Below the pieces are notes generated by a model. That model was not told where the DNA came from and did no database searches. It saw nothing but the letters and a program-made list of their open reading frames with translations. Position numbers and translations under genes: made by a program. Positions 41,386-52,534 of a DNA stretch of 64,000 nt are shown piece by piece; position 1 is the first letter of the stretch, and each line of letters begins with the position of its first letter. This DNA is from an uncultured Mycoplasma sp. (GTDB lineage Bacteria; Bacillota_I; Bacilli_A; Mycoplasmatales; Metamycoplasmataceae): assembly GCA_947039955.1 (NCBI GenBank), contig CAMRAC010000003.1, forward strand, positions 50,302 to 114,301, read 5' to 3'.

Positions 41386-42268
41386 AGTAATTTACTTATT
41401 TTACTGGTGTAAGTGAATATGTCATTGACATATTTTGGTTTCTGTTGAATTCTTCTTGATGCAAATTTGTAAGAGATCCAAATTTATCTTTTTCTGCAAC
41501 ATTTTCATCACTCATAGGTCAAATAAAGATATTTTGACCTTCAAAATGACTTCCGCCCATTCCAACTTGGAATTGCATTTGTTGATTTATTTCAGGCTTA
41601 ATAGTATCATTTGACATAAAACTATTCCCTAGTGGCTTTGATAAGATTGCGCCTTCAAATTCATATGAACCACCTGAAATCGGAGGAGCAATCCCGACGT
41701 GGTAATCAGGGTTAAGTCCATCTAATATCAATAATCCTTGATCTCCATTAAATTTGAAATTGAAGTTCATAGTTGTCTCCATTGCAGGAACATCATAAAG
41801 TTTTCAATCATTACCTTTTGTTGCATAATTTGTTTTATATGCATCCACACTAATTTTGGCACTAAAATTATATACTTGGTCTAAGTCATAATTTGATAAA
41901 GGTCCATGCATTTCATTTCAAACAGCAGTTCCGAATCCTAATTTGAATCCTGGAACACCAGAACCACCCGGTAAATCTTCAGTTATCTTCTTATTAATTA
42001 CTTGATTTACTAAGTTGATAACTGGTTTTTTCTCCGGTTCTGGTGTAGGTGGTTGTGTGCCTCCGCCATCTCCCGGATCTATTGGAGGTTGTGTATCTCC
42101 ACCATCTTTATCGCTGCACGATACCAAAGCAATAGGAGCAACCAACATTGTGGTTGTCCCTAAAGCTAATAGAAGGTTTCTAAGTTTTATATATTTTGCC
42201 ATTTTATTCTCCTTGTGATTAATTTATGAATTTAAATGTAATAAAATTATACTAAATATATCATTAAG
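41258..42268. repeat. Left copy of a 1011-bp direct duplication
   Basis: As far as I can compare by eye, 41258-42268 and 42319-43329 are identical (offset 1061), with a 50-base spacer. The unit contains a complete lipoprotein gene, its promoter and ribosome site, and the 5' piece of the pseudogene. Identity breaks sharply at both ends. Confidence 0.95.
41396..42202 (-). CDS. Lipoprotein, copy 1 (Gly/Pro-rich linker, beta-type domain)
   Basis: A 268-residue prolipoprotein. The signal peptide ends LVAPIALVSC, with lipidation expected at Cys29. A flexible linker follows (DKDGGDTQPPIDPGDGGG and PTPEPEKKP), then a ~200-residue hydrophilic domain with alternating patterns (TTMNFNFKFNGDQGLLILDG, QMQFQVGMGGSHFEGQNIFI) that look beta-rich. 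Two UGA Trp. No family recognised. The linker strongly resembles that of the lipoprotein at 61457-62338, and both precede a large surface protein gene (here a pseudogene), so they are paralogous modules. AAGGAG precedes ATG and TATAAT lies upstream at 42250-42245. Confidence 0.85.
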
Positions 42269-42335
42269 GGGTAATAACGATTTAAATATTACAAGAATAT
42301 ATATTTAATATAATGGTAAGTTTTGACTTGATAGA

Positions 42336-42446
42336 TTAGATATTGTAAATTAACTTTGTTAAGAAATAACTATTAGTTAAAACTAAAACAGAATCAATAG
42401 TTAGAATTGATATACTTGATAATAATAATTCGGATTTTATTTTCAT
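42336..42446 (-). pseudogene. Duplicated 5' piece of the surface-protein remnant
   Basis: Second copy of the 36-codon signal-peptide-like frame that begins MKIKSELLLSS. Here nothing of the 3' piece follows; the copied block ends and a 50-base AT-rich spacer (42269-42318) leads into the first copy. Confidence 0.7.
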
Positions 42447-42456
42447 AGTAATTTAC

Positions 42457-43263
42457 TTATTTTACTGGTGTAAGTGAATATGTCATTGACATATTTTGGT
42501 TTCTGTTGAATTCTTCTTGATGCAAATTTGTAAGAGATCCAAATTTATCTTTTTCTGCAACATTTTCATCACTCATAGGTCAAATAAAGATATTTTGACC
42601 TTCAAAATGACTTCCGCCCATTCCAACTTGGAATTGCATTTGTTGATTTATTTCAGGCTTAATAGTATCATTTGACATAAAACTATTCCCTAGTGGCTTT
42701 GATAAGATTGCGCCTTCAAATTCATATGAACCACCTGAAATCGGAGGAGCAATCCCGACGTGGTAATCAGGGTTAAGTCCATCTAATATCAATAATCCTT
42801 GATCTCCATTAAATTTGAAATTGAAGTTCATAGTTGTCTCCATTGCAGGAACATCATAAAGTTTTCAATCATTACCTTTTGTTGCATAATTTGTTTTATA
42901 TGCATCCACACTAATTTTGGCACTAAAATTATATACTTGGTCTAAGTCATAATTTGATAAAGGTCCATGCATTTCATTTCAAACAGCAGTTCCGAATCCT
43001 AATTTGAATCCTGGAACACCAGAACCACCCGGTAAATCTTCAGTTATCTTCTTATTAATTACTTGATTTACTAAGTTGATAACTGGTTTTTTCTCCGGTT
43101 CTGGTGTAGGTGGTTGTGTGCCTCCGCCATCTCCCGGATCTATTGGAGGTTGTGTATCTCCACCATCTTTATCGCTGCACGATACCAAAGCAATAGGAGC
43201 AACCAACATTGTGGTTGTCCCTAAAGCTAATAGAAGGTTTCTAAGTTTTATATATTTTGCCAT
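42457..43263 (-). CDS. Lipoprotein, copy 2 (identical to copy 1)
   Basis: Same 268-residue sequence as the gene at 41396-42202, including signal peptide, lipobox ALVSC, Gly/Pro-rich linker and C-terminal beta-type domain. It keeps its own promoter and AAGGAG site, so both copies should be expressed and together double the dosage. Lack of differences implies that the duplication is very recent, or is maintained by gene conversion. It lies 75 bases downstream of the helicase gene on the same strand, but with its own TATAAT in between. Confidence 0.88.
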
Positions 43264-43338
43264 TTTATTCTCCTTGTGATTAATTTATGAATTTAAATGT
43301 AATAAAATTATACTAAATATATCATTAAGAATAATTAG

Positions 43339-46300
43339 TTAAGACAACCATATATTCTTTTTAATTGGTTTAGAAGGTTTTTTTGGTTTTGATTCTGTTA
43401 CCAATGATTTTAAAGAACTTCTAATAAAATCAATAGATTCTTCAGGGCTCTTTAATCAATATGTTTCTTCTACTCTTATAACGTTATATTGTCTGGCCAT
43501 CAAATATTCTTCTTGATCAATATCAGCAAAGAAACTTTCAATAGTAATATTCTTTTTTCAATCATCTAAAATTATTAATAAATCAATATTGTGAGGATCA
43601 TCTTTATAAACAGCAATATCAACCACTTCTGAACCTAATACAAAGTTCTGTAAAAAATTATAACCTTTGAATTCAGGATTACTAGTGATAGCTTCATAAA
43701 CATCTTTTTTAAAGTTTGTTAATGGTTTGTCTTCTGAAATTACAGATTTATCTTTTTTACTCTTTGCAATCTTTGCTATCATCACTGCTTTAGAATCTAG
43801 ATATTTAATTCAATCAGCAAATATTGTTAAATCTTTATTTAGTGGATCGCCAATGATGTCATCATTTTTAATAGATTTAAAAATTATCATTTTCGATTTT
43901 GCTCTTGTGATTGCAACATTCAAGTAATTAGAACCTCTTGGATTTGTCAATAAACCAAAATTAGGGTCCGTCTTAGTGAAGACAACTGATATCATTGATA
44001 AATTTCCTTCATCACCTTGAACAGAACTTATATCACCTATTACCACCAATCCTCTTTTTACCTTATTCAAAATTGAAGAAAACTTTGCATCTGTAGCTAT
44101 TTTATTAGCAATGAATTCTTTTTGAGTTTTAGTAAAACAAATAACCAATATTTTTTTAAAAATATTTTTTTCAACTTCTGTTTTTAATCTTGTAAGAATT
44201 TGATTAGCCTCTTCTTTATTAACACCATTTACTACTCTAACATTTTTAATTATGTCAACAATTTCTAATGGTTCAATACTATTGTTATTCTTAGTACCAA
44301 AAAGTAATTTGTTTTCATAAAATTTATCATTTGAAAACTCAATCAAATCTTTTGATAATGAACGGTAATGATTTTTTAATGTATATGTATTTCAATAAGC
44401 AACTCTTGCTCTATCTAATAATGATTCTGCATCATCAAATTCAATATCTTTAATCTTGATGTTTTCTTTATTATCTGAATACTCATTAAAGATTAGTCTT
44501 TCGGGTTTTAATTGTTTGTCATCACCAGAAATAATTGCATATTTACATCTATAAAGTATTGGGAAAGCTTTTTCTAAAAACATTTGTGAAGCTTCATCAA
44601 ATATACCAACATCAAATAAATTTGGTTCCAACTTTGTATAGTGAGAAATTAAATTTGGTTTGGATATTCAAACAGGGAATATAACTAATAGACAATCTAA
44701 AAATTCATTAATAAAATCATTAATTTTAGGCCTTTTTTCCATTCGAGAAATTCTCATCATTCTATTACATTTTTCTTGAAACTCTTTTGAAGATTTGGCT
44801 AGTTTATTTTTAATATACTTTGTATATGTATCATATAAAGCTTCATCCATTTTCAGAATAAAATCTTGATTATTCTTTAAGTAACTTTTAATTAATTGAG
44901 GTATATCTCTTTCTATAACAACTTTATTCTTAGAAGCTATTTCAAAGTCATAAGTTGAAATATTAATCAACTCTCTTTCGATTTGATTAACTCTATATTT
45001 AAAATATTGATTTATTATTCTTAAGTCGAAGATAATAATTTTCTTATTATAAAAATCAATGAAATTTTGTTTCAAAAGATGTTTATGTTGGTGAAAATAA
45101 ACAACAATAGGATTTATGAATCCTTGATTTAATTCAGCTATATTCTTTAGATATGAATTATTTTTAAAGAATATAAGATCATTAAACTCTCTTACACAAT
45201 CAATTATTAAAGCCAATGTTTTTGAATTAGGTTTTGAAGTAAATAGAGTATTTTTTACTAAAACTTCGCCTCTTAAATAGTATCTTTCTGTTAGTTTTAA
45301 TTTTGAACTTTCACTATTTAAAGAACTTAATTTCATTAGAAATCTATCATGTCTAGTTATATTTCTGAATAAAAAGTTAATGATTGATTTTTCTTCTTTA
45401 ACTCCAGATAATAGAGATTTTATTCTTTTCATTACATTATAATTATCAATCAAAAAATTAGGCTCTTCAAGTAATGCGTTAACAAAAGTTTTATCTTTGT
45501 GCATCATATGTTTTTTAATAAATAATTCTAATTCTTGAACATGGTTAGAAACTTTATCAAAGCTATGTATTGTATAATCAACAAAATCATGTTCAACCAA
45601 GAAGTTTGTTAAACCATTTCTCATTTGGTCATACTTTGAAATTTCTTCTTCAGCTATATTATAAGTTGTTTTAAATCAATTAAATTCCGCAACTTTCGAA
45701 ATAAATTCAGTTGGTGATTGTAACTTTACATACTTATCTTTATATTCTTCTCAAAACTTTTCAACACCAGTTTTATTTTCTTTGACGAATTTATTGGTCA
45801 TATCAACAGATAATAAATAATCACGATAATCATTTCTTCTTGAATCTTTTTTCAATGAAAAATTTATTGATTCTTGTAATACATTTCTGAACTTTTCAAT
45901 TGATGTATTGTAATCAATAACACGATCATTTTCTTGATAGGCTTTCTTTAAATCGAACTCTCTTATTTTGTATTCATCATTATAAAAAGAACCCATTTCA
46001 TCAGATATCTTTTCAATTTGTTCATAAAACTTATTTTCATCTTTTAAATCTTTTAAATAAAAAGCAAAAGAGCTTAACTTACCTAACCTTTTATTTATTA
46101 CATCTAGTGCTGCAGTTTTTTCAGAAACAACAATTAAGTTTTTTTCTTGCATCATAATATTTGCAACAATAGAAGTAATTATTTCCGATTTTCCAGTTCC
46201 GGGCGGACCATATATAATTGTGTTTTCATTCATAGAAGATCTTACAGCATATTTTTGGTGAATATTCAAAGGATTATTAAGTTGAATTAGAGCGGGGTTT

Positions 46301-47325
46301 GAAAACTCTGCTCTACGATAATATTCATTATCATTCTTCATGTTAACATCAAACATATTTGAATTTATTTGCATTAAATCAATAAAATCTTCTTTGATTT
46401 TTCCAGATTTAGAATCAAATAAGGAAACAATAAACATACTTGAGTGCTTTAATGTTCTAAATATTTTTTTATTTTCCTTTTCATGAATCTCTATAAAATC
46501 TTCATTTTCAACATCTTCAATTTTATAATTTAAATGAGATTCCAATTCTTCTTTGAATTCTTCAAAAGAATTAAATCATTTTTTATCTTCTTGGATTACT
46601 TGTTTCAATTCTTTCATAATGAAAATATATAATTTTTCATTAAACTCTATTTTACTTAATGCTTTGATAATAATTTCATTATCTATAATTTCTATTGTAA
46701 TATCACGAAAGAAAACCGGAGCACAAATCGTTGCATCATTTATTAATCCATAAATAAAATCAAAACCTATTTTCAGTGATCATTTACCTGTGGTTATTTC
46801 GTGGTTAACAGCCTTTTTAACAATATCTTTAAATTGTTCTAGGTCAAACAACATTTCCTTTGTTATTTTTTCTATATAAGTCATTTTAGAAAAAGAAAAT
46901 TCTTCAATTATATATTCCATATTTTCAGAAGATACAATAATCGAACCTTCTTCTTCTCTGAATTCATCTTTAACAGTATCAATTTTTCTTTTTTTCGTTG
47001 TTTTTTTAGGTTGTTTTTGTTTTTTCATTCCATCTTCAACAATTTTTGAAGCAAATCTTATTCCAATATTTTCTTGTTTTAAATATTCATTAAAGTCATT
47101 ATGATTATCAATAATCTTCAAATTTTCAATAATTTCTTGATATCCTGGAGATATTTGAAATCTTATTTCGAAACCATCAGATTTTTTACAATAACTTTCA
47201 ATTTCACTAACATTGAAAAAGTTTTTTAAATTTATATGTTTTTTTTCATGAGAAAAACTTATATATTCTCTATCCTTGTCAATATCTAGTATGTTATTTA
47301 TTTTTTTTAGAAGTATTTTATTCAT
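43339..47325 (-). CDS. Large SF1 helicase with nuclease-like C-terminal domain
   Basis: Six apparent frames join through UGA Trp codons into one 1328-residue protein. Residues 1-260 are an unrecognised domain with a Lys-rich patch (KKQKQPKKTTKKRK). The SF1 (UPF1/DNA2-like, AAA_11/AAA_12) helicase follows: PLNIHQKYAVRSS, Walker A GPPGTGKS at 373-380, a long helical insertion (~430-880), motif II GIFDEASQ at ~908-914, ISGDDKQLKP (motif III), SSVQGDE (motif V) and NVAITRAKSK (motif VI). The last ~120 residues (LGSEVVDIAVYKDDPHNIDL, then EEYLMARQYNVIRVEETYWL) resemble the Vsr/MTES_1575-type endonuclease found at the end of some SF1 helicases, although the catalytic Lys is not evident. It follows the VirB6-like gene by 16 bases, so it belongs to the pilin operon. 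Role in element DNA processing or defence is inferred. Confidence 0.85.
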
Positions 47326-47341
47326 GTTAATCCCTTATCTT

Positions 47342-48484
47342 TTATTCTTTAAATATTTTTGTTTTTTTCAAGCTTTTGAGACTCTCTTTATCAATAACAA
47401 CCTTTGTTTTTAAGTCATATCTAAGTGCACTAATATTATTGCTGGCATATGAGTCTTTGTCATTAGTACTTAACTTTGATTCCATCTTGATTTCTCTCAA
47501 TTGTTTTGCATTGCTTGTTTGTAATGATTTAATAAAAAGTCCTGTTTGTTTGATTGAATTCAATGATTGTAAAATTCCATTATGTTCTCTTATCTTTCTA
47601 GTGAAAAATCAATTTAAAGCAATAACTGATCAACTACCTATAAATAGAAATAAAAAATTTATAATAGGCTTCTTAGATGTAATACCACCAGCGTCCGGAT
47701 TTAGTATTGCTATTTTGGAACCAGCTTTCAACAACGTAATAAACAAAAAATAAAACATAATTGTGGCAATCAACATTAATGATTTATTTAAAATTTCATT
47801 AATTCACTTTTTTCTTTTTATATCTCCTTCACCAATGGCAATGCTTTCCCCAATTGGAAAAGCGAGAAATAAAATAAAAATTTCAATAATCTTTACAATA
47901 TATGAACAAAAGAATCAAATCATTATTATAGACCCGGTTAATGATGCGGCTATTTGTACAAAGAAGTTTACAGTTGATAACTTTCCTATACCAGAATCAT
48001 TAAGAGAAAAGTTATCAGCATTAAAATATTCTGCGCTCAAATAATATCCAGATATTGATGATGATAATTCAAATGAAAACCCTCCATTGTTAGAAGAAAT
48101 ACCAAAAATAGCAACACCTATTGAACCTAACACCAACATAAATGCCATAAAAAATAATGGAAATAGAACAATTATCACAAAAAATTTTCCAGCATCTTTT
48201 GATAGTGAAATTATTTTGTATTTAAGATTAATTTTATTACTCCCAAATATCATAATTAGTTTTATAAGAAAGAAAGTTGCAAGCAAAACAACAGAAATTG
48301 TAGCAAAAAAGGCATAAGTTAATAAAGCGGACTGTGGCCCTGGCGTTGTTCCTGTGCCAAAAAAACTATCATATAGATTTGATCCCAATGCTGTCTTTAT
48401 TAATCCATTAAGAACTTTGATAACAATCAAAGGACCTTGAACAAAAACTATTCAAATAAATTGCAATAATCAATTAACATACAT
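47342..48484 (-). CDS. VirB6/TrbL-like channel protein (Mbov_0396-like)
   Basis: A 380-residue polytopic membrane protein read from ATG 48484 (MYVNWLLQFIWIVFVQGPLI) with UGA as Trp. About six hydrophobic helices occur, including ALLTYAFFATISVVLLATFF, FVIIVLFPLFFMAFMLVLG and LMLIATIMFYFLFITLL, with a large polar loop between the third and fourth. The last ~75 residues are charged and cytoplasmic (NAKQLREIKMESKLSTNDKD). The pattern of a long loop and QIAASLTGSII suggests the inner-membrane channel of type IV secretion, and the position after a pilin matches mycoplasma ICE order (Mbov_0395-0396). AGAGGTG precedes the start. Confidence 0.75.
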
Positions 48485-48512
48485 TTATATTCACACCTCT
48501 TTAATATTAAAG

Positions 48513-48839
48513 TTAAGCGACAGGAACGCCAAGAGCAACATAAATAATTGCAGGAACTGTGGCAATAGCAACAATAGTTAGCATTAAACCAACACCTCAT
48601 CAAACTAAACCTTTGATTACTCTTGACCTTTCTTCAGGTTCATCACCAGATTGAGACAATTTTATACCTAATTGAATTAATTTATAAATCATAAACACAG
48701 CACCTATTGCAGCTAAAACTGGTAACAAGATTCCAAAAATTCTTAAAAATTCTGTTGTCATTTTACCCATTGTTTCTTCTATGCCGGGTGTTGTAGCTGG
48801 TGCTTTCATCTCAAGTAATAAATTTAATATTTTTTTCAT
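48513..48839 (-). CDS. VirB2/TrbC-like pilin (Mbov_0395-like)
   Basis: A 108-residue protein with two hydrophobic helices, LRIFGILLPVLAAIGAVFMI and GVGLMLTIVAIATVPAIIYV, joined by a short charged loop (SGDEPEERSRVIKG), the topology of conjugative pilins. An N-terminal ~30-residue leader may be removed. Two adjacent UGA Trp precede the second helix. In mycoplasma ICEs the equivalent is the Mbov_0395 pilin-like family. AAGGAAG precedes ATG. First gene of the operon pilin, VirB6-like, helicase. Confidence 0.78.
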
Positions 48840-48854
48840 ATTTTACTTCCTTAT

Positions 48855-48896
48855 ATTTACAAAATTCCAATAAATTGTAAATGTTTCTTAATTATA
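48855..48896 (-). promoter_or_regulatory. Pilin operon promoter with 5' hairpin
   Basis: Minus-strand TATAAT lies at 48896-48891, with a predicted start near 48884. ATTTACAA (48855-48862) and TTGTAAAT (48875-48882) form a perfect 8-bp stem with a 12-base loop, beginning at about +3, upstream of the AAGGAAG ribosome site. Confidence 0.5.
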
Positions 48897-48929
48897 CTAC
48901 ATATTAATGTTAAAATATTAAATATAAAT

Positions 48930-51602
48930 ATGAAGAATTTAATACCAAAATCATTGGCGCGTCAAAAAGGAATTATTTACAAAGGCATATCAAAACTTGA
49001 TGTTCTTTTTGTTTTTGTGTGTGCGGCGATATCTTTCGGTATTTTTATGCCCATAACAACTTTAGATATAACAGTAAGAGCAATAATTTCTTGTTCTTTA
49101 TTTTTACCTTCATTGATTTTAATGATTTTTATCAAAGCTCAAGACGCAAGATTATATATCCTTGTTTTTAGATGAATTAAATTTAAAGTAAATAAACAAG
49201 TATATAGAAAAAGCGAAACCAGTTTTTTAAATCCATATAAAAAAATCCAGGATGGTAATGTTATTACTAAGGGATTCAAAGATATTAGATCATATAATAT
49301 AAAAATTATTAAAATAAGAGGATTTGACTTGACAACTTTAGGGACCGAAGAAGCAGATATAAAATTAAGTCAATTCCATAGTTTTATTGTTAACCAAAAA
49401 AATAATTTTACAATAGCTAAAATTAGTGAATCTTTTTATTTTTTAAATCAAAAGAAAAATCTTTTAAAAGAAATGGCTAAAACCAAACAACAATATGATG
49501 ATTCTTTAATTTCTGAGAAAGAATATAAAGCGAAACAAGAACAACAAAAAAAACAATTAGAAGTATTGGATAATCCTGGTGAAATAATTAATTCTAATTT
49601 TTTGTCTAAAAACTTTTATTTTATATTTTATGAAATTAAACCTGAAGAAACATTGATTCGTATAGAAAATATTAAAAATGATTTACATTCTATAGGAATT
49701 TCTGCAAAAGAACTTAATGAGTTTGAAACTATAAATTTTATTAAAAATATTTATAATCCCCTTCATGCAAATATATCACAAGAAACAATCAAAGAAAATT
49801 CTGAAAATTTAGATGAAATTTTTAGATTTGATGAAATTAAATTTAAAAAAGATCATATTTCAATCAATGATGAGTTATTGTTGTCAATTCAATCAGTTAG
49901 TGATTACCCCGTTGAAGTTGACAATTATTGACTTTCATATATATTCTTAACATCTGAAGCCAATATTGTTTTAAATGCAAAAGAATTAAACCAATCAACT
50001 GCATCATCATTAATTAACAAAGCGATTGTTAACTCTGCAACGAATGAATATAATGAAAAGAAAGAAATGGAAAAAAGAAAGTACACCGAAATTAACCAAG
50101 GGTTTATTGACTTGGCAGATCAAATTTCTAAAAATGAACAAGTTGTTAAATCTTGTAATATACTATTCCTTAATTATGACACTGACAAAAAAGAGTTATT
50201 TAAAAAGAATAAAATGATTGAGAGAAAATTAGCTAATCGTTTAATAAGAGTTAACAGACTTAGAAATATGCAGTTTGAAGCACTATCTTCATTCCTACCC
50301 AAACCAAATGACCCATTAATGACTAAACTAGGAAGAGAAATGCCTTCAAGAACAATTGCTAATGGATATCCTTTCATAAACTCCGCTATAGATGATGACA
50401 AAGGAATGGTTATTGGTCCAAACTGATTAGATGATCCAATTATATTTGATCAATTTACTTTAGATGATAATAGAAAAAATCACAACATGATGATCATTGG
50501 TTCATCTGGTTCTGGTAAATCTTTTTTAACTAAAAAAATTATTAACTGACATCAACTAACAAATAAAAAAGTATTTATCTTGGATGTTGAAAGAGAATAT
50601 AAAAACATAACCAATTATTATGATGGCGATTGAATAGATGTCGGCAGTGGAACAATAGGTAAAATAAATCCATTAGAAATATTTCTATTTGAAGATTCAA
50701 CAAATGATACAATTGTATCTAATCATTTACTAATTTTAGAATCATTCTTTATGATCCTTTTTCCTGAAACTAATTCTGTTCAACTACGTTATCTTACAAC
50801 TTGCTTAAAATCTTTTTATAAAAAGAACGATTTTATGACTGTTGATTTCAAAAAAATAACATCAGTTGATTATCCAATATTTGATGATTTTTACAAGTTT
50901 ATAATTAGCGATAAAAACAAAGAAAACAAAAAGCTATATTCAAAAGAAGATGTTAATTTTATCAATGAATTAATTAGAAGTGAATTTGCACTAGATGGAA
51001 AGTTATCTTTCCTATATAATGGTCATTCAACAATATCAACATCAAAAAACATTTCTTGTTTTGATATTAATTCTCTTTTTGAAAAAAATAATGAAAGAAT
51101 TACACAAGCTCAATTATTTTTATTACTAAATTATATTCAAAAAGAAATTAATAAAAATACTTATGATGATGAATCAATTATCATTGTTATCGATGAAGCT
51201 CACTTATTAGTTGATAAAGATAATCCTATTGGTTTAGATTTCATTTTTCAGATGGTTAAAAGAATCAGAAAAAGAAATGGTGGAGTTATACTGATTACAC
51301 AAAACCCTGATGACTTCATAGGAACGCCAGAAGTGGCTAAGAAAACGAAAGCAATCCTTAATAATACTCAATACTCATTTTTCTTTAATTTGTCTCCTAA
51401 CAACGTTAAAGACATAGCAGACATGTATAAATCATACGGATCTGGATTGAGTAAAGATGAAAAACTATATATTGCAAAAGCAAGAAGAGGAGAAGCGTTG
51501 TTTTTAGCTTCAGGGTTTGACAGACACAAACTAAGTGTTTATGTTTCTAAAGAAGAAATAAATGCTTTCAATTTTGATGAAGAAATAGATAAACCTTTAT
51601 AA
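48930..51602 (+). CDS. VirB3-VirB4 fusion-type conjugal transfer ATPase (Mbov_0397-like, TraE)
   Basis: The energising ATPase of a type IV secretion system. Residues ~22-62 hold two helices (KLDVLFVFVCAAISFGIFM and AIISCSLFLPSLILMIFIKA), a PrgI/VirB3-like segment fused to the front. The ATPase core has Walker A GSSGSGKS at 524-531, VFILDVEREYKN, Walker B IIVIDEAHLL at ~754-763, ILITQNPDDF and RRGEALFLAS near the C-terminus, the classic TraE/VirB4 pattern. UGA Trp codons are read through for 890 residues. It is divergent from the pilin operon, whereas the two are co-linear in known mycoplasma ICEs. There is no ribosome site; TAAAAT lies at 48911-48916. Confidence 0.9.
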
Positions 51603-51603
51603 T
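51598..51603 (+). promoter_or_regulatory. Near-leaderless promoter of the VirB4-adjacent lipoprotein
   Basis: TATAAT formed across the stop codon of the VirB4-like gene (TAA at 51600-51602), nine bases before the ATG at 51613; no ribosome site. Confidence 0.5.
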
Positions 51604-51612
51604 TTTATTATT

Positions 51613-52527
51613 ATGAAAAACTTAAAATTATTCTTGCCATTGACGTTATCATTATCTGCGATCCCTATATTCACACAATCATGTTTTTATTATTCTGAAA
51701 ATGATTTAAATAATAACGGGAACACCTCTAAACCAAGTGAAGATGTTATTTCTGTAGAAATACCAGATATCTTTAAATTTAATGATCAAAAACTAAATGA
51801 TGAAATCAGGAAAATTAAAAACAAATTAAAGAAAACAATTGAATATTCAAATTTAGTTCAATGAAACGAATATTATTCTAAAGCAAACCCACCATTTAAA
51901 ACAAAAATTTGAGAACCAAGAAGTGGACAAGAAGATATCTACAAAAACCAAGATAATCAATTTCAATATTTTAATAATTTTATTCATACCAATAACAACA
52001 TTAGCGGAACTCCGAGTTCAAAACAAAGTGATCAACGTTCTTTTTTGTTTGAAAGAGCTTACTTATTTATTTTAGAAGCCCATAAAAATTGAAGAGAGAG
52101 CAAAATATATCACACCAGACTAACTGATGTGATATCAGCGATGGCGGAAGCTGGCGCTAGCGCTGGAGCCAATATTGAAAAAATAAAAGGTATATGAAGT
52201 GATTTTTCAAAATATTCTAGCAGTAAACAATTAGGGCAGACAAAAACAATTTTTAATGATTTGAACTTAAGATTTCCAATATTAGAAATGGATGATAACA
52301 ATAACAAAGAACTAAAAAAATATTTTGAAACTAGCAAAAATATACTTAAATCTTGAGATAATTTAGTCTCTGGTATTATTGAACGTATTTTTACTAGTGA
52401 TGGGGTAGAGATTCCTAAAGAGCTAGAAGACCTAAAGAAATTCTTTAGTGCAACATTGCGTAAGTTGTTGTTAGAGAAAGAAGTTTCTGAAAGTGATTTT
52501 TATTCTTCTACACCAATTATAAAATAA
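51613..52527 (+). CDS. Lipoprotein downstream of the VirB4-like ATPase
   Basis: A 304-residue prolipoprotein. The signal peptide MKNLKLFLPLTLSLSAIPIF ends with TQSC, so lipidation is at Cys24. The mature part is charged and mostly helical (LNDEIRKIKNKLKKTIEYSN; KKYFETSKNILKSWDNLVSG). A short Ala/Gly stretch (MAEAGASAGAN) is followed by a helix. No domain recognised. Mycoplasma ICEs carry a lipoprotein or an Mbov_0398-type gene beside the ATPase, so this may be a surface component of the same apparatus. It begins ten bases after the ATPase stop and ends seven bases before the convergent giant protein stop. Confidence 0.75.
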
Positions 52528-52534
52528 GATATTT

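Larger units (their letters stand above)
42319..43329. repeat. Right copy of the 1011-bp direct duplication
   Basis: Identical partner of 41258-42268. Its left end stops inside the pseudogene sequence (at 42319) and its right end stops ten bases before the helicase stop codon (43339). Confidence 0.95.

Noticed and set aside
42015..42218. Plus-strand 67-residue Gly/Pro/Ser ORF, present twice
   Set aside because: Antisense shadow of the Gly/Pro-rich linker and signal peptide of the duplicated lipoprotein; no ribosome site or promoter.
43339..48839. Restriction-modification system or CRISPR-Cas locus in the island
   Set aside because: No methyltransferase motif (NPPY, DPPY or PC-x-x-x-S) and no direct-repeat array accompany the helicase; its only nuclease-like feature is the uncertain C-terminal domain.
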